64,000 nucleotides of DNA, taken from positions 4,368,501 through 4,432,500 of the forward strand of contig CP064988.1 of assembly GCA_016699855.1 (NCBI GenBank). Reading direction: 5' to 3'. The stretch is from Rhodospirillales bacterium. Lineage in GTDB: Bacteria; Pseudomonadota; Alphaproteobacteria; Reyranellales; Reyranellaceae. Shown piece after piece: positions 49,042 to 56,807 of the stretch (within the stretch, counting starts at the first letter, position 1; each line of letters starts with the position of its first letter). The position numbers and the translations under genes were made by a program. Below the pieces are notes generated by a model. It worked only from the letters and a program-made list of their open reading frames with translations, ran no database searches and was not told the origin of the DNA.

Positions 49042-49250
49042 CTCCCTCTCCGCCCGCAAGCGGGGGAGAGGGCGGGGCCCGCGCCGAAGGCGTGGGAGGG
49101 TGAGGTGGTCGTCGTATCGGTCGCGCCGTCGATTGGAAGAGCGACGTGCGCCGATATCGCGCTTCCGCGAATCCACCGCGACCCACCTCACCCTTCCCGC
49201 GCTGCGCGCGGGCCCCTTCCCTCTCCCCCCGCAAGCGGGCGGAGAGGGAG
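49042..49250. repeat. Composite palindromic repeat, copy C
   Basis: CTCCCTCTCCGCCCGC and GCGGGCGGAGAGGGAG (approximately) form the outer arms. Inside are GGGAGGGTGAGGTGG and CCCACCTCACCCTTCCC and a spacer of about 72 bases. Same plan as copies A and B. It lies in the 335-base gap between the SDR and aminotransferase genes, where nothing else was seen. Confidence 0.85.
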
Positions 49251-49327
49251 AATAGCGCCGGCGAACCCGAACCGTCCTCCCGCCGCCAGTCTAGGCGGGC
49301 CGGCGCGGATCGGCTATCACGGCTGCT

Positions 49328-50506
49328 ATGAACGTCGCGCCCATCGCCAATCCGCTACTCGCGGCCGTGGCCCCGTCGCCCATCGCCGAGACCAAGGGCT
49401 GGGTGCTGAACCGCGCCTTCCCCGCCGACAAGCCGTTGATCGACATGGCGCAGGCCGTGCCCGGTCATCCGCCGCCGGAGGATCTACGCGAGCATCTCGC
49501 CGGCGTGCTGCGCGATCCGACCAAGCACGGCTACACGCCGATCCTCGGCGTGCCGGAGCTGCGCGCGGCCTACGCCGCGCACCAGTCCGCGTTCTACGGC
49601 GGCGCGATCGGCGCCGGCGAGGTCGGCATCACCTCGGGCTGCAACCAGGCCTTCTGCCTGGCGATGATGGCGCTGGCCAAGCAGGGCGACGAGGTGATCC
49701 TGCCGCGGCCGCACTACTTCAACCACGACATGTGGCTGCGCATGCTCGGCGTGGCGCCGGTGCCGCTCGACTTCCGGCCCGGCTCCGGCGCGGTGCCCGA
49801 CGCCGAGGACGCGGAGAAGCTGATCACGCGACGCACCAAGGCCATCGTGCTGGTGACGCCGAACAATCCCACCGGCGCGGTCTATCCGCCGGGCACCATC
49901 GCGGCGTTTTACGAACTCGCGAAGCGCCACGGCATCGCGCTGGTGCTCGACGAGACCTACAAGGATTTCCTCGCCGAAGGCGTGCGGCCGCACCGTCTGT
50001 TCCACGATCCCGACTGGAAGCGCACGGTCGTGCACCTCTACAGTTTCTCCAAGGTGTTCGCGCTGACGGGCTACCGCGGCGGCGCCATCACCTGCGGCGC
50101 GCCGCTGATGGCGGAGATCGAGAAGGCGATGGACTGCGTCTCGATCTGCCCGCCGAGGCTGGCGCAGGAGGCGGCGCTCTACGGTCTCAAGAACCTGTCG
50201 GGCTGGGCGCGGCGCAACACCGAGGCGCTGGCGGCGCGGCAAGGCATGTTCCGCGCCGGGCTGGACCGCGCCAACCGCTGGCGTCTGGTCAGCATCGGCG
50301 CCTATTTCGCCTACGTCGAGCATCCCTATGCCGACCGGCCCTCGGCCGAGGTGTCGAAATGGCTGGCCGACGAGCACAATGTGCTGACCATCCCCGGTTC
50401 GATGTTCGGCGGGCCGGGGCAGGACCGCTTCATCCGCTTCGCCTTCGCCAACGTCGCCGACGCCGTGGTGCCGAAGGTGTTCGACCGGCTGGAGCGGGCG
50501 ATCTAG
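49328..50506 (+). CDS. Class I/II PLP-dependent aminotransferase
   Basis: The 392-residue enzyme has GITSGCNQAFCLAMMAL near residue 98, VTPNNPTGAVYPP near residue 177 (pyridine nitrogen Asn), the cofactor-binding LVLDETYKDF, and the Schiff-base lysine in LYSFSKVFALTGYRGG near residue 240. It belongs to the fold-type I aspartate aminotransferase group. Substrate unknown. A half repeat follows it at 50511. Confidence 0.88.
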   Translation: MNVAPIANPLLAAVAPSPIAETKGWVLNRAFPADKPLIDMAQAVPGHPPPEDLREHLAGVLRDPTKHGYTPILGVPELRAAYAAHQSAFYGGAIGAGEVGITSGCNQAFCLAMMALAKQGDEVILPRPHYFNHDMWLRMLGVAPVPLDFRPGSGAVPDAEDAEKLITRRTKAIVLVTPNNPTGAVYPPGTIAAFYELAKRHGIALVLDETYKDFLAEGVRPHRLFHDPDWKRTVVHLYSFSKVFALTGYRGGAITCGAPLMAEIEKAMDCVSICPPRLAQEAALYGLKNLSGWARRNTEALAARQGMFRAGLDRANRWRLVSIGAYFAYVEHPYADRPSAEVSKWLADEHNVLTIPGSMFGGPGQDRFIRFAFANVADAVVPKVFDRLERAI

Positions 50507-50510
50507 AGTT

Positions 50511-50561
50511 TCCCCCTCCCCCGCGTCGGCGCCGTCCGCGGCGCCTGAGCGGCGGAGAGGG
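50511..50561. repeat. Half copy of the composite repeat
   Basis: Only the outer hairpin remains: CCCCTCCCCCGC, the inner GGCGCCGTCCGCGGCGCC and GCGGCGGAGAGGGG. Situated between the aminotransferase stop and the hydrolase start. Confidence 0.5.
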
Positions 50562-50596
50562 GCAAGACCGCGGCGCCGCCCGCGACGGAGGACACC

Positions 50597-51455
50597 GTGC
50601 CCTACATCACCTGCGACGACGGCGTGCGGCTGTACTACGAGGAGGCGGGCTCGGGCACGCCGCTGGTGTTCGTGCACGAATACGCCGGCGACTGGCGCGC
50701 GTGGGAGCCGCAGATGCGCTTCTTCGCCCGCAAGCACCGCTGCGTGACCTATTCCTTCCGCGGCTACGCGCCGTCGGACGTGCCGGACGATCCGGCGAAA
50801 TACGGCCAGGACCGCGTCGTCGACGACATCCTATGCGTGCTCGACGGGCTGGGTATCGACCGCGCCCATGTCTGCGGGTTGTCGATGGGCGGCTTCGCCG
50901 TGGCGCATTTCGCGCCGCTATCCCGCGCGGACGCTGTCGACGGCGATCTGCGGCTGCGGCTTCGGCGCCGAGAAGCACCTGCACGAGGAGTTCGCCGCGG
51001 GGTCGCGCGCCAACGCCGAGATCATCCGCCGCGACGGCCAGCGCGCCTTCGCCGAGAGCTACGGCGTCGGACCCAGCCGCCTGCGCCACCGCCAGAAGGA
51101 TCCACGCGGCTTCGCGGTGTTCATGGAGGAGTTGAAGGGCCACGACACGGTCGGCGCCGCCCACACCATGGCCGAGTACCAGGGACGGCGGCCGTCGCTC
51201 TACGATTTCGAGGAGGAATGGAAGCGCTGCGCCGTGCCGGCGCTGATCGTCGCCGGCGACGAGGACGACAACGTGCTGCAGCCCAGCCTCTATCTGAAGC
51301 GCGTGATGGGCAACGCCGGGCTGCTGGTGATGCCCAAGGCCGGCCACACCGTGAACCTCGAGGAACCGGACGCGTTCAACCGCGCGCTATGGGATTTCAT
51401 CGCCTTGGTCGAGGCCGGCAAATGGCTGCCACGCCTCGACGCCGCGGCCGGATAG
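50597..51455 (+). pseudogene. Alpha/beta hydrolase, frameshifted
   Basis: The hydrolase starts at GTG 50597 (GGAGGACACC upstream) and shows LVFVHEYAG, then the nucleophile elbow GLSMGG (Ser near residue 97). The frame then changes near 50915: HFA should continue with RYPARTLS, which is found in another frame. A net shift of plus one or minus two is needed. The remainder, with the acid and GHTVNLEEPDAF histidine, reads to 51455, giving about 286 residues if repaired. It overlaps nothing upstream but the xylanase gene starts 14 bases later. Confidence 0.75.
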
Positions 51456-51469
51456 CGGGAGCGCGGGCG

Positions 51470-52594
51470 GTGGCGGCGCGGGCGACGGGAAGCCCACGGG
51501 CGCCGACGCGGCGCGCGCTGCTGGCCGGCCTCGCCGGCGCGGCGCTGGCGCCCGCGACCGCCGCGGCGCATCACGGACCGCCGCTGCGCGAGCTCGCCGC
51601 CGCGCGCGGCCTTGTCTACGGCAGCTCGGTCCGCATCGACGCGCTCGAGGATCCGGCCTACGCGGCGCTGCAGGCGCGCGAGAGCGCCGTGCTGGTGCCG
51701 TCGTACGAGCTGAAATGGCATCCCGTCGCGCGGCGGCCGGGGGTCTACGATTTCGCCGCGCCGGACCGCCTGATGCGCTTCGCCGGCCGGCACGGGGCGG
51801 CGGTGCGCGGCCACACGCTGCTGTGGCACCGCAGCATGCCGGCGTGGCTCGACGCCCGTGTGTCGGCCGCGGATATGGAGCGCCACATCGAGACGCACGC
51901 CGCCACGACGGTCGGCCGCTACGCCGGGCGCATCGGCTCGTGGGACGTCGTCAACGAGGCGGTGAGTCCCGTCGACGGCCGGCCCGACGGGCTCCGCGCG
52001 TCGCTGTTCCTCGCCAAGCTGGGCGAGCGCTACATCGACGTCGCCTTCCGCGCCGCGCGCGCCGCCGATCCGGCGGCCGAGCTGGTCTACAACGATTTCG
52101 GCGTCGAGCACGAGGGCTGGAACCCGCTGCACCCGAAGCGCGAGAAGGTGCTCGAGCTGCTCAAGCGCATGCTCGACCGCGGCGTGCCGGTCGACGCGCT
52201 CGGCGTGCAGGGCCATCTCGCGACGCGCAGCCCGTTCGACGGCGACCGGTGGCTGCGCTGGCTGGAGCGCGTGCGCGCGCTGGGGCTGCGCATCCTCGTG
52301 ACCGAGCTCGACGTCAACGACGCGGCCTCGCCGGCCGAGATCACCCTGCGCGACGCCGAGGTCGCCGAGCTGTACCGCCGCTTCCTCGCCGCGACGCTGG
52401 CCTGCCGCGCGGTGACGACGGTGGTCACCTGGGGAATCTCCGACCGCTACAGCTGGGTGGTCGACGGCGTCGAGCCGTCGCACCGCCGCGCCGACTCCGC
52501 GAAGCCCAGGCCGCTGCCGTTCGACCGCGACCTCGCGCCCAAGCTGGCGCACGTGTCGCTCGCCGCGGCGTTGACCGACGCGCGGCCGCGCTGA
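51470..52594 (+). CDS. GH10 endo-1,4-beta-xylanase with Tat-like signal
   Basis: The 374-residue protein has a twin-arginine signal (APTRRALLAGLAGAAL) ending near TAAA-HH. The GH10 barrel shows RGHTLLWHRSMPAWL, the acid/base Glu near residue 163 in WDVVNEAV, and the nucleophile Glu near residue 279 in LVTELDVND. It should cut xylan-type polysaccharides in the periplasm or outside. GTG 51470 after GGGAG is preferred to ATG 51422 because it keeps the Tat region near the start. Confidence 0.85.
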   Translation: MAARATGSPRAPTRRALLAGLAGAALAPATAAAHHGPPLRELAAARGLVYGSSVRIDALEDPAYAALQARESAVLVPSYELKWHPVARRPGVYDFAAPDRLMRFAGRHGAAVRGHTLLWHRSMPAWLDARVSAADMERHIETHAATTVGRYAGRIGSWDVVNEAVSPVDGRPDGLRASLFLAKLGERYIDVAFRAARAADPAAELVYNDFGVEHEGWNPLHPKREKVLELLKRMLDRGVPVDALGVQGHLATRSPFDGDRWLRWLERVRALGLRILVTELDVNDAASPAEITLRDAEVAELYRRFLAATLACRAVTTVVTWGISDRYSWVVDGVEPSHRRADSAKPRPLPFDRDLAPKLAHVSLAAALTDARPR

Positions 52595-52699
52595 CCGCCG
52601 CCGCGGCGACGTTCCTCATCGGGCCATGAGATAGCCGCGTTCGACGCCGTCGCGGCCGCGGCGTATCTCCCGCCGCGTCGTCGTCGCGAGGAGACCGCC

Positions 52700-53218
52700 A
52701 TGTCCGTCTGGATCGAGGAAGTCGAGGCCATCCGCGGCCGCCTGGCGCCGCCGGGCCCGCTGCCGCTGGAGCGCATCGCGGACTGGCCCGGCAGCCGCGT
52801 CTTCGCGGCGATCGGCGCCGGCGAGCTGCCGTCGCCGGAATTCGCCGCCGAGGCCGGCATCTATCCGATCGAGGTCGGCGGCGGCCGCGCCGTGTTCCAG
52901 GCCGATCCGGCGCGCGCCTTCCGCAACGTGATGGGCACGGCGCATGGCGGCTGGATCGCCACGCTGCTCGACACCGCGCTGGCGGTCGCCGTCCACGCCA
53001 CGCTGCCGCCGCGCACCTTCGCGTCGACCATCGAGATGAAGGTGAACTACGTCGCGCCGGTGACCGCGGCGACCGGGCCGGTGCGCGCCATCGCCACGGT
53101 GCTGTCGAGCGGCCGGACGCTGGCGACGTCGGAGGCGAAGCTGGTCGACGAGGCCGGCCGCCTCTACGCCCACGCGACCGAGACCGTCGCGATCGTACCG
53201 CTGCGGGCGCCGCACTAG
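52700..53218 (+). CDS. PaaI-family hotdog thioesterase
   Basis: The 172-residue protein has MGTAHGGWIATLLDTALAVAVH near residues 77-98, the PaaI-type active-site helix, and IEMKVNYVAPVTA, then GRTLATSEAKLVD. It probably hydrolyses acyl-CoA thioesters. It differs in sequence from the thioesterase at 21699. Start ATG follows GCGAGGAGACC. Confidence 0.83.
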   Translation: MSVWIEEVEAIRGRLAPPGPLPLERIADWPGSRVFAAIGAGELPSPEFAAEAGIYPIEVGGGRAVFQADPARAFRNVMGTAHGGWIATLLDTALAVAVHATLPPRTFASTIEMKVNYVAPVTAATGPVRAIATVLSSGRTLATSEAKLVDEAGRLYAHATETVAIVPLRAPH

Positions 53219-53232
53219 GCGGCGCCGGGCGC

Positions 53233-53877
53233 CTACGCCGCGCCGAGCTGCTGCGAGACCAGCAGCGGCATCGCCAGCAGCTTGACGCGCCAGCGCGCGC
53301 CGTCGCGCGTGAACTCCAGGGGCGCGCCGTTGGCCGTCATGGTCTCGTCGAGCTCGACATCGAGCGCGCCCGCGAGCACCCGGAGCACGCCGCCATGGCT
53401 GACCAGCAGCGGCGCCGGGCCGGGCGCCAGCAGCGACTCGACGCCGCGCGCCGTGCGCTCGATGAAGCCGAGCATGGTCTCGCCGTTGGGCGGATCGATG
53501 CGCCAGTCCAGCCCGACGCTGCTCGTGCCGATGAAGTCGCCGAAGTAGCGCTCGCGCAGGGCGCGGCACAGGCGCACGGGCCGCCCGGTGACGTCGGCGA
53601 CGCGTCCGGCGGTGAGCCAGGCGCGGGCCATGTCGCTGGCGAAGATGTGGTCGAAATCGACCTTGGCGAGGGCCTGCGCGGCGGCCTCGGCGTCGGCGAA
53701 GCCCTCCGGCGCCAGCGGGATGTCGGGGTGCTGGTAGACGCGCGCGATGTTGCCGGGGGTGCGGCCGTGGCGCAGGAACAGGAAATGGTCGCGCGCCGGC
53801 GCGAAGCCGCACGCCCGCGCCGCCGCGCGCAGCGCGTCCTGTCCCGCCGTGTTCTCCGTCGCCGCCGTCGTCGACAT
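53233..53877 (-). CDS. Histidine phosphatase-family protein
   Basis: The 214-residue protein has the phosphohistidine motif FLRHGRTPGN (RHG, His near residue 37) and a second catalytic histidine in LLVSHGGVLRVLAG near residue 160. Such enzymes act on phosphate esters or as broad phosphatases. It converges with the thioesterase gene, with 14 bases between stops. Confidence 0.87.
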   Translation of the reverse strand: MSTTAATENTAGQDALRAAARACGFAPARDHFLFLRHGRTPGNIARVYQHPDIPLAPEGFADAEAAAQALAKVDFDHIFASDMARAWLTAGRVADVTGRPVRLCRALRERYFGDFIGTSSVGLDWRIDPPNGETMLGFIERTARGVESLLAPGPAPLLVSHGGVLRVLAGALDVELDETMTANGAPLEFTRDGARWRVKLLAMPLLVSQQLGAA

Positions 53878-53969
53878 GCCGTTCTCCCGTCCGCCCGTCC
53901 GTTTCCTAGACCGCCGCCGCCCGCCGCGCCAGTGGATGAGGCGGCTGGCGTGGCGGGCCGGCCCTATCC

Positions 53970-54032
53970 GTCGTCCCGGGCGCGGCGCGGGACACGGGCG
54001 CCGGCCATGGATCCCTCGCTCCGCTCGGGAAG
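53970..54032. repeat. Degenerate relative of the GTCATCCCGAGCG repeat
   Basis: CGTCGTCCCGGGCGCGGCGCGGGAC is followed by GATCCCTCGCTCCGCTCGGGA, which matches the right arm of the 37850-37878 repeat with a few changes. It sits in the 205-base gap between the phosphatase and acyl-CoA dehydrogenase genes; the rest of that gap shows nothing. Confidence 0.55.
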
Positions 54033-54082
54033 ACAGCGGGGCGGGCGTGGAGCGCGGTCCGGAGTCGGGCGGCCGGTCGTCC

Positions 54083-55246
54083 TCACCCGCCCATGCGCTT
54101 GGCGACCTCCTCGAGCATCACCTCGGTGGCGCCGCCGCCGATCGCCTGGACGCGGGCGTCGCGCACCATGCGCTCGATCGCCGACTCGCGCATGTAGCCC
54201 ATGCCGCCGTGGAACTGCTGGCAGTCGTAGACCGTCTCGTTGACCAGCTCGCCGCACAGCGCCTTGACCATCGACACCTCGCGCACGCACTCGATCCCCT
54301 GCGCGTCGAGCCAGCCGGTGTGGTGGACGAGCTGCTTCGCGGCCGCGACCTTGGCCGCCAGCATCGCCAGCCGCTGGCGGATCACCTGTTTGTCCCACAA
54401 CTTGGCGCCGAACGCGGCGCGGTCCATGACGTGGCGCACGGTCATCTCCAGCGCCGTCTCGGCCTCCGACACGGCCTGCGCGCCCAGCACGAGGCGCTCG
54501 TTCTGGAAGTTCCTCATGATGGCGTAGAAGCCGCGGTTCTCCTCGCCCAGAAGGTTCTCCACCGGGACGCGGACGTCCTCGAACACCAGCTCGGCGGTGT
54601 CGGACGACAGCCAGCCGCTCTTGCGCAGCGCGCGGCCGACGGTGAATCCCGGCGTTCCCTTCTCGACGATGAAGATCGAGATGCCGGCCGATCCCTTGGC
54701 GCGGACGTCGGTCTTGGCGGCGACGAAATAGATGTCGGCGTGCACGCCGTTGGTGATGAACATCTTGGTGCCGTTCAGCACGTAGTCCGCACCGTCGCGC
54801 CGCGCGGTGGTGCGGATGCCCTTCACGTCGGAGCCGGCGCCGGGCTCCGTCACCGCGACGGCGCAGATCCCGCGGCCGGCGACGATGTCGGGCATGTATC
54901 GGTCGATCTGGGCCGGCGTGCCGGCGTTGGCGAGATGCGGCGACGCCATGTCGGTGTGCACCAGCACGGTGATGGCGAAACCGCCGAAGGTCGAGCGGGC
55001 CAGCTCCTCGGCGAGCACGACGCTGCCCAGCGAGTCCATCGCGCCGCCGCCGTGGCGCTCGGGATGGCGGATGCCGAGGAACCCCAGCTCGCCCATGCGC
55101 CGCAGCACCTCGCGCGGGACGGCGCCGTCCTCCTCCCAGCGGTCGCCGTGCGGCTTCACCTCGGAATCGATGAACCGCCGCAGCTGCTCGCGCAGCATGT
55201 CGTGCTCTTCGCGGAAGTATGGCGAGGGACGGGCGTTGGCGGACAT
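54083..55246 (-). CDS. Acyl-CoA dehydrogenase
   Basis: The 387-residue flavoenzyme has AVTEPGAGSDVKGIRTTA near residue 132 (FAD contacts), FITNGVHADIYFVAAKT, and the signature RMVRDARVQAIGGGATEVML near residue 360. The catalytic Glu would be in QQFHGGMGYMRESAIERM. It performs the first dehydrogenation in fatty or branched acyl-CoA degradation. A MaoC-type gene lies divergently 132 bases away. Confidence 0.92.
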   Translation of the reverse strand: MSANARPSPYFREEHDMLREQLRRFIDSEVKPHGDRWEEDGAVPREVLRRMGELGFLGIRHPERHGGGAMDSLGSVVLAEELARSTFGGFAITVLVHTDMASPHLANAGTPAQIDRYMPDIVAGRGICAVAVTEPGAGSDVKGIRTTARRDGADYVLNGTKMFITNGVHADIYFVAAKTDVRAKGSAGISIFIVEKGTPGFTVGRALRKSGWLSSDTAELVFEDVRVPVENLLGEENRGFYAIMRNFQNERLVLGAQAVSEAETALEMTVRHVMDRAAFGAKLWDKQVIRQRLAMLAAKVAAAKQLVHHTGWLDAQGIECVREVSMVKALCGELVNETVYDCQQFHGGMGYMRESAIERMVRDARVQAIGGGATEVMLEEVAKRMGG

Positions 55247-55378
55247 CGGCGTGCTCCGGCGCGGGGATTTCGCGCACCGGACATGCCGGAACGCGGTTGC
55301 CGTGTCGAGGGCGGCGCGACAAGGTGCGGCGTCGCGCGGCCGGCGGTGGCCGCGGATCTGGAAGCAGGGGAGGGCGCC

Positions 55379-55834
55379 GTGGCCGGTCTATGGTTCGAGG
55401 AGTTCCGCGAGGGCATGGAGTTCGACCATGCCTGGACGCGCACCGTGACCGAGATGGACAACGTGCTGTTCAGCTCGCTGACCATGAACGTGCAGCCGCT
55501 GCATCTCGACGAGGAGTTCGCGTCGAAGACCGAGTTCGGCCAGCGCATCGTCAACAGCCTGTTCACGCTCGGCCTGATGATCGGCATCACGGTCAACGAC
55601 ACCACCGTCGGCACGACCGTCGCCAATCTCGGCATGACCGACACGCGATTCCCCAAGCCGGTGTTCCACGGCGACACGCTGAAGATGCGGACCAAGGTGG
55701 TGTCGGTGCGCGAGAGCAAGTCGCGGCCCAACGCCGGGATCGTCGAGTTCGAGCACCGCGCCTTCAACCAGCGCGGCGAGGAGGTGGCCTACTGCCGCCG
55801 CCAGGCCCTGATGCGCCGGCGCCCCGCGGCGTGA
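55379..55834 (+). CDS. MaoC-family hydratase
   Basis: The 151-residue protein is a hotdog-fold MaoC protein. The active-site motif of enoyl-CoA hydratases 2 is seen as VLFSSLTMNVQPLHLDEEFA near residues 30-48 and ITVNDTTVGTTVANLGMTD near residues 77-95. It hydrates unsaturated acyl-CoA, or acts on mesaconyl-CoA-like substrates. The start is GTG 55379 after GGGGAGGG. The adjacent acyl-CoA dehydrogenase could supply the substrate. Confidence 0.85.
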   Translation: MAGLWFEEFREGMEFDHAWTRTVTEMDNVLFSSLTMNVQPLHLDEEFASKTEFGQRIVNSLFTLGLMIGITVNDTTVGTTVANLGMTDTRFPKPVFHGDTLKMRTKVVSVRESKSRPNAGIVEFEHRAFNQRGEEVAYCRRQALMRRRPAA

Positions 55835-55847
55835 CGCCTCGCGGCGT

Positions 55848-56690
55848 TCAGACCGGGACGGTGCCTTCGACGATGACGCGGTGCATGCGCCGGCGCGCGC
55901 CCTCGGGATAGTCGGCGTTGGCCTTGTGCATCGTGCAGCGGTTGTCCCAGATCACGATGTCGCCGGTGCGCCATCTATGGCGGTACTGGTTCTCCGGCCG
56001 CGTCGCGTGCGCGATCAGTTCGTCGAGCAGCGCGTCGCTCTCCGCCCGCTCCATGCCGACGATCCGCTCCATCCGGTTGGGATTGAGATAGAGCGCCTTG
56101 CGGCCGGTCTCCGGATGCGTTCGGACGAGAGGATGCACCACCGGCGGCATCGCCTTCATGTCGGCGTCGGTGCGCTTGGCGACACGGGTGCCCTTGCGGC
56201 TGGAATCGTAGGTGTGCTCGACGCGCAGCCCGTCGATCCGCCGCTTCGTCGCCTCCGGCAGATCGTCGTAGGCGGCGTACATGTTGGTGAACTGCGTGTC
56301 GCCGCCGGTCTCCGGCACCACGATCCCGTGCAGCATGGTCAGCGAGCACGGAACGGCCTTGTAGCTGTCGTCGGTGTGCCAATGGGCGCCGACGACGAGC
56401 TTCTTGCCGTCGCCGAGCACATCCTTGTCCTCGCTCGACAGGATCAGGATCTCGTCGCATTCCGGATGCGTGCCGGCCGGCGTGATCTGCTTCATCGGCG
56501 TGCCGAAGGCGCGCATGGCGTCGCGGTAGGGCAGCGGATTGAGCGGCCGTCCGCGGATGCAGAGCACGAGATTGTCGAGCAGCGCGCCGCGCAAGGTCGC
56601 GGCCGTCTCCGGGTCGAGCGGCCGGCTGAGATCGGCGCCCTCGGCGGCGGCGGCGAAACGGTCGCCGAGCGGTGTGATCGCGAGAGCCAT
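55848..56690 (-). CDS. TauD/TfdA-family Fe(II)/2-oxoglutarate dioxygenase
   Basis: The 280-residue enzyme has iron ligands His105 and Asp107 in HWHTDDS and the distal histidine in DNRCTMHKAN. An Arg for 2-oxoglutarate is in RRRMHRVIVEG. Members release sulfite from taurine, cleave alkyl sulfate esters (AtsK) or oxidise herbicides. The alkyl-sulfatase gene begins 117 bases away, divergently, which fits an alkylsulfate function. Start ATG 56690 follows GAGGAGG on the minus strand. Confidence 0.85.
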   Translation of the reverse strand: MALAITPLGDRFAAAAEGADLSRPLDPETAATLRGALLDNLVLCIRGRPLNPLPYRDAMRAFGTPMKQITPAGTHPECDEILILSSEDKDVLGDGKKLVVGAHWHTDDSYKAVPCSLTMLHGIVVPETGGDTQFTNMYAAYDDLPEATKRRIDGLRVEHTYDSSRKGTRVAKRTDADMKAMPPVVHPLVRTHPETGRKALYLNPNRMERIVGMERAESDALLDELIAHATRPENQYRHRWRTGDIVIWDNRCTMHKANADYPEGARRRMHRVIVEGTVPV

Positions 56691-56807
56691 CGGGCTTTCC
56701 TCCTCGCTTCTTGATTGGCCGCATCCTACGCTATCGCGCCCGTCGCGGGCCATGTTTCCGCCGAAGGCCGCCATGACGGCCGCGCCGGGCAGGGGGAGAG
56801 GACGACG

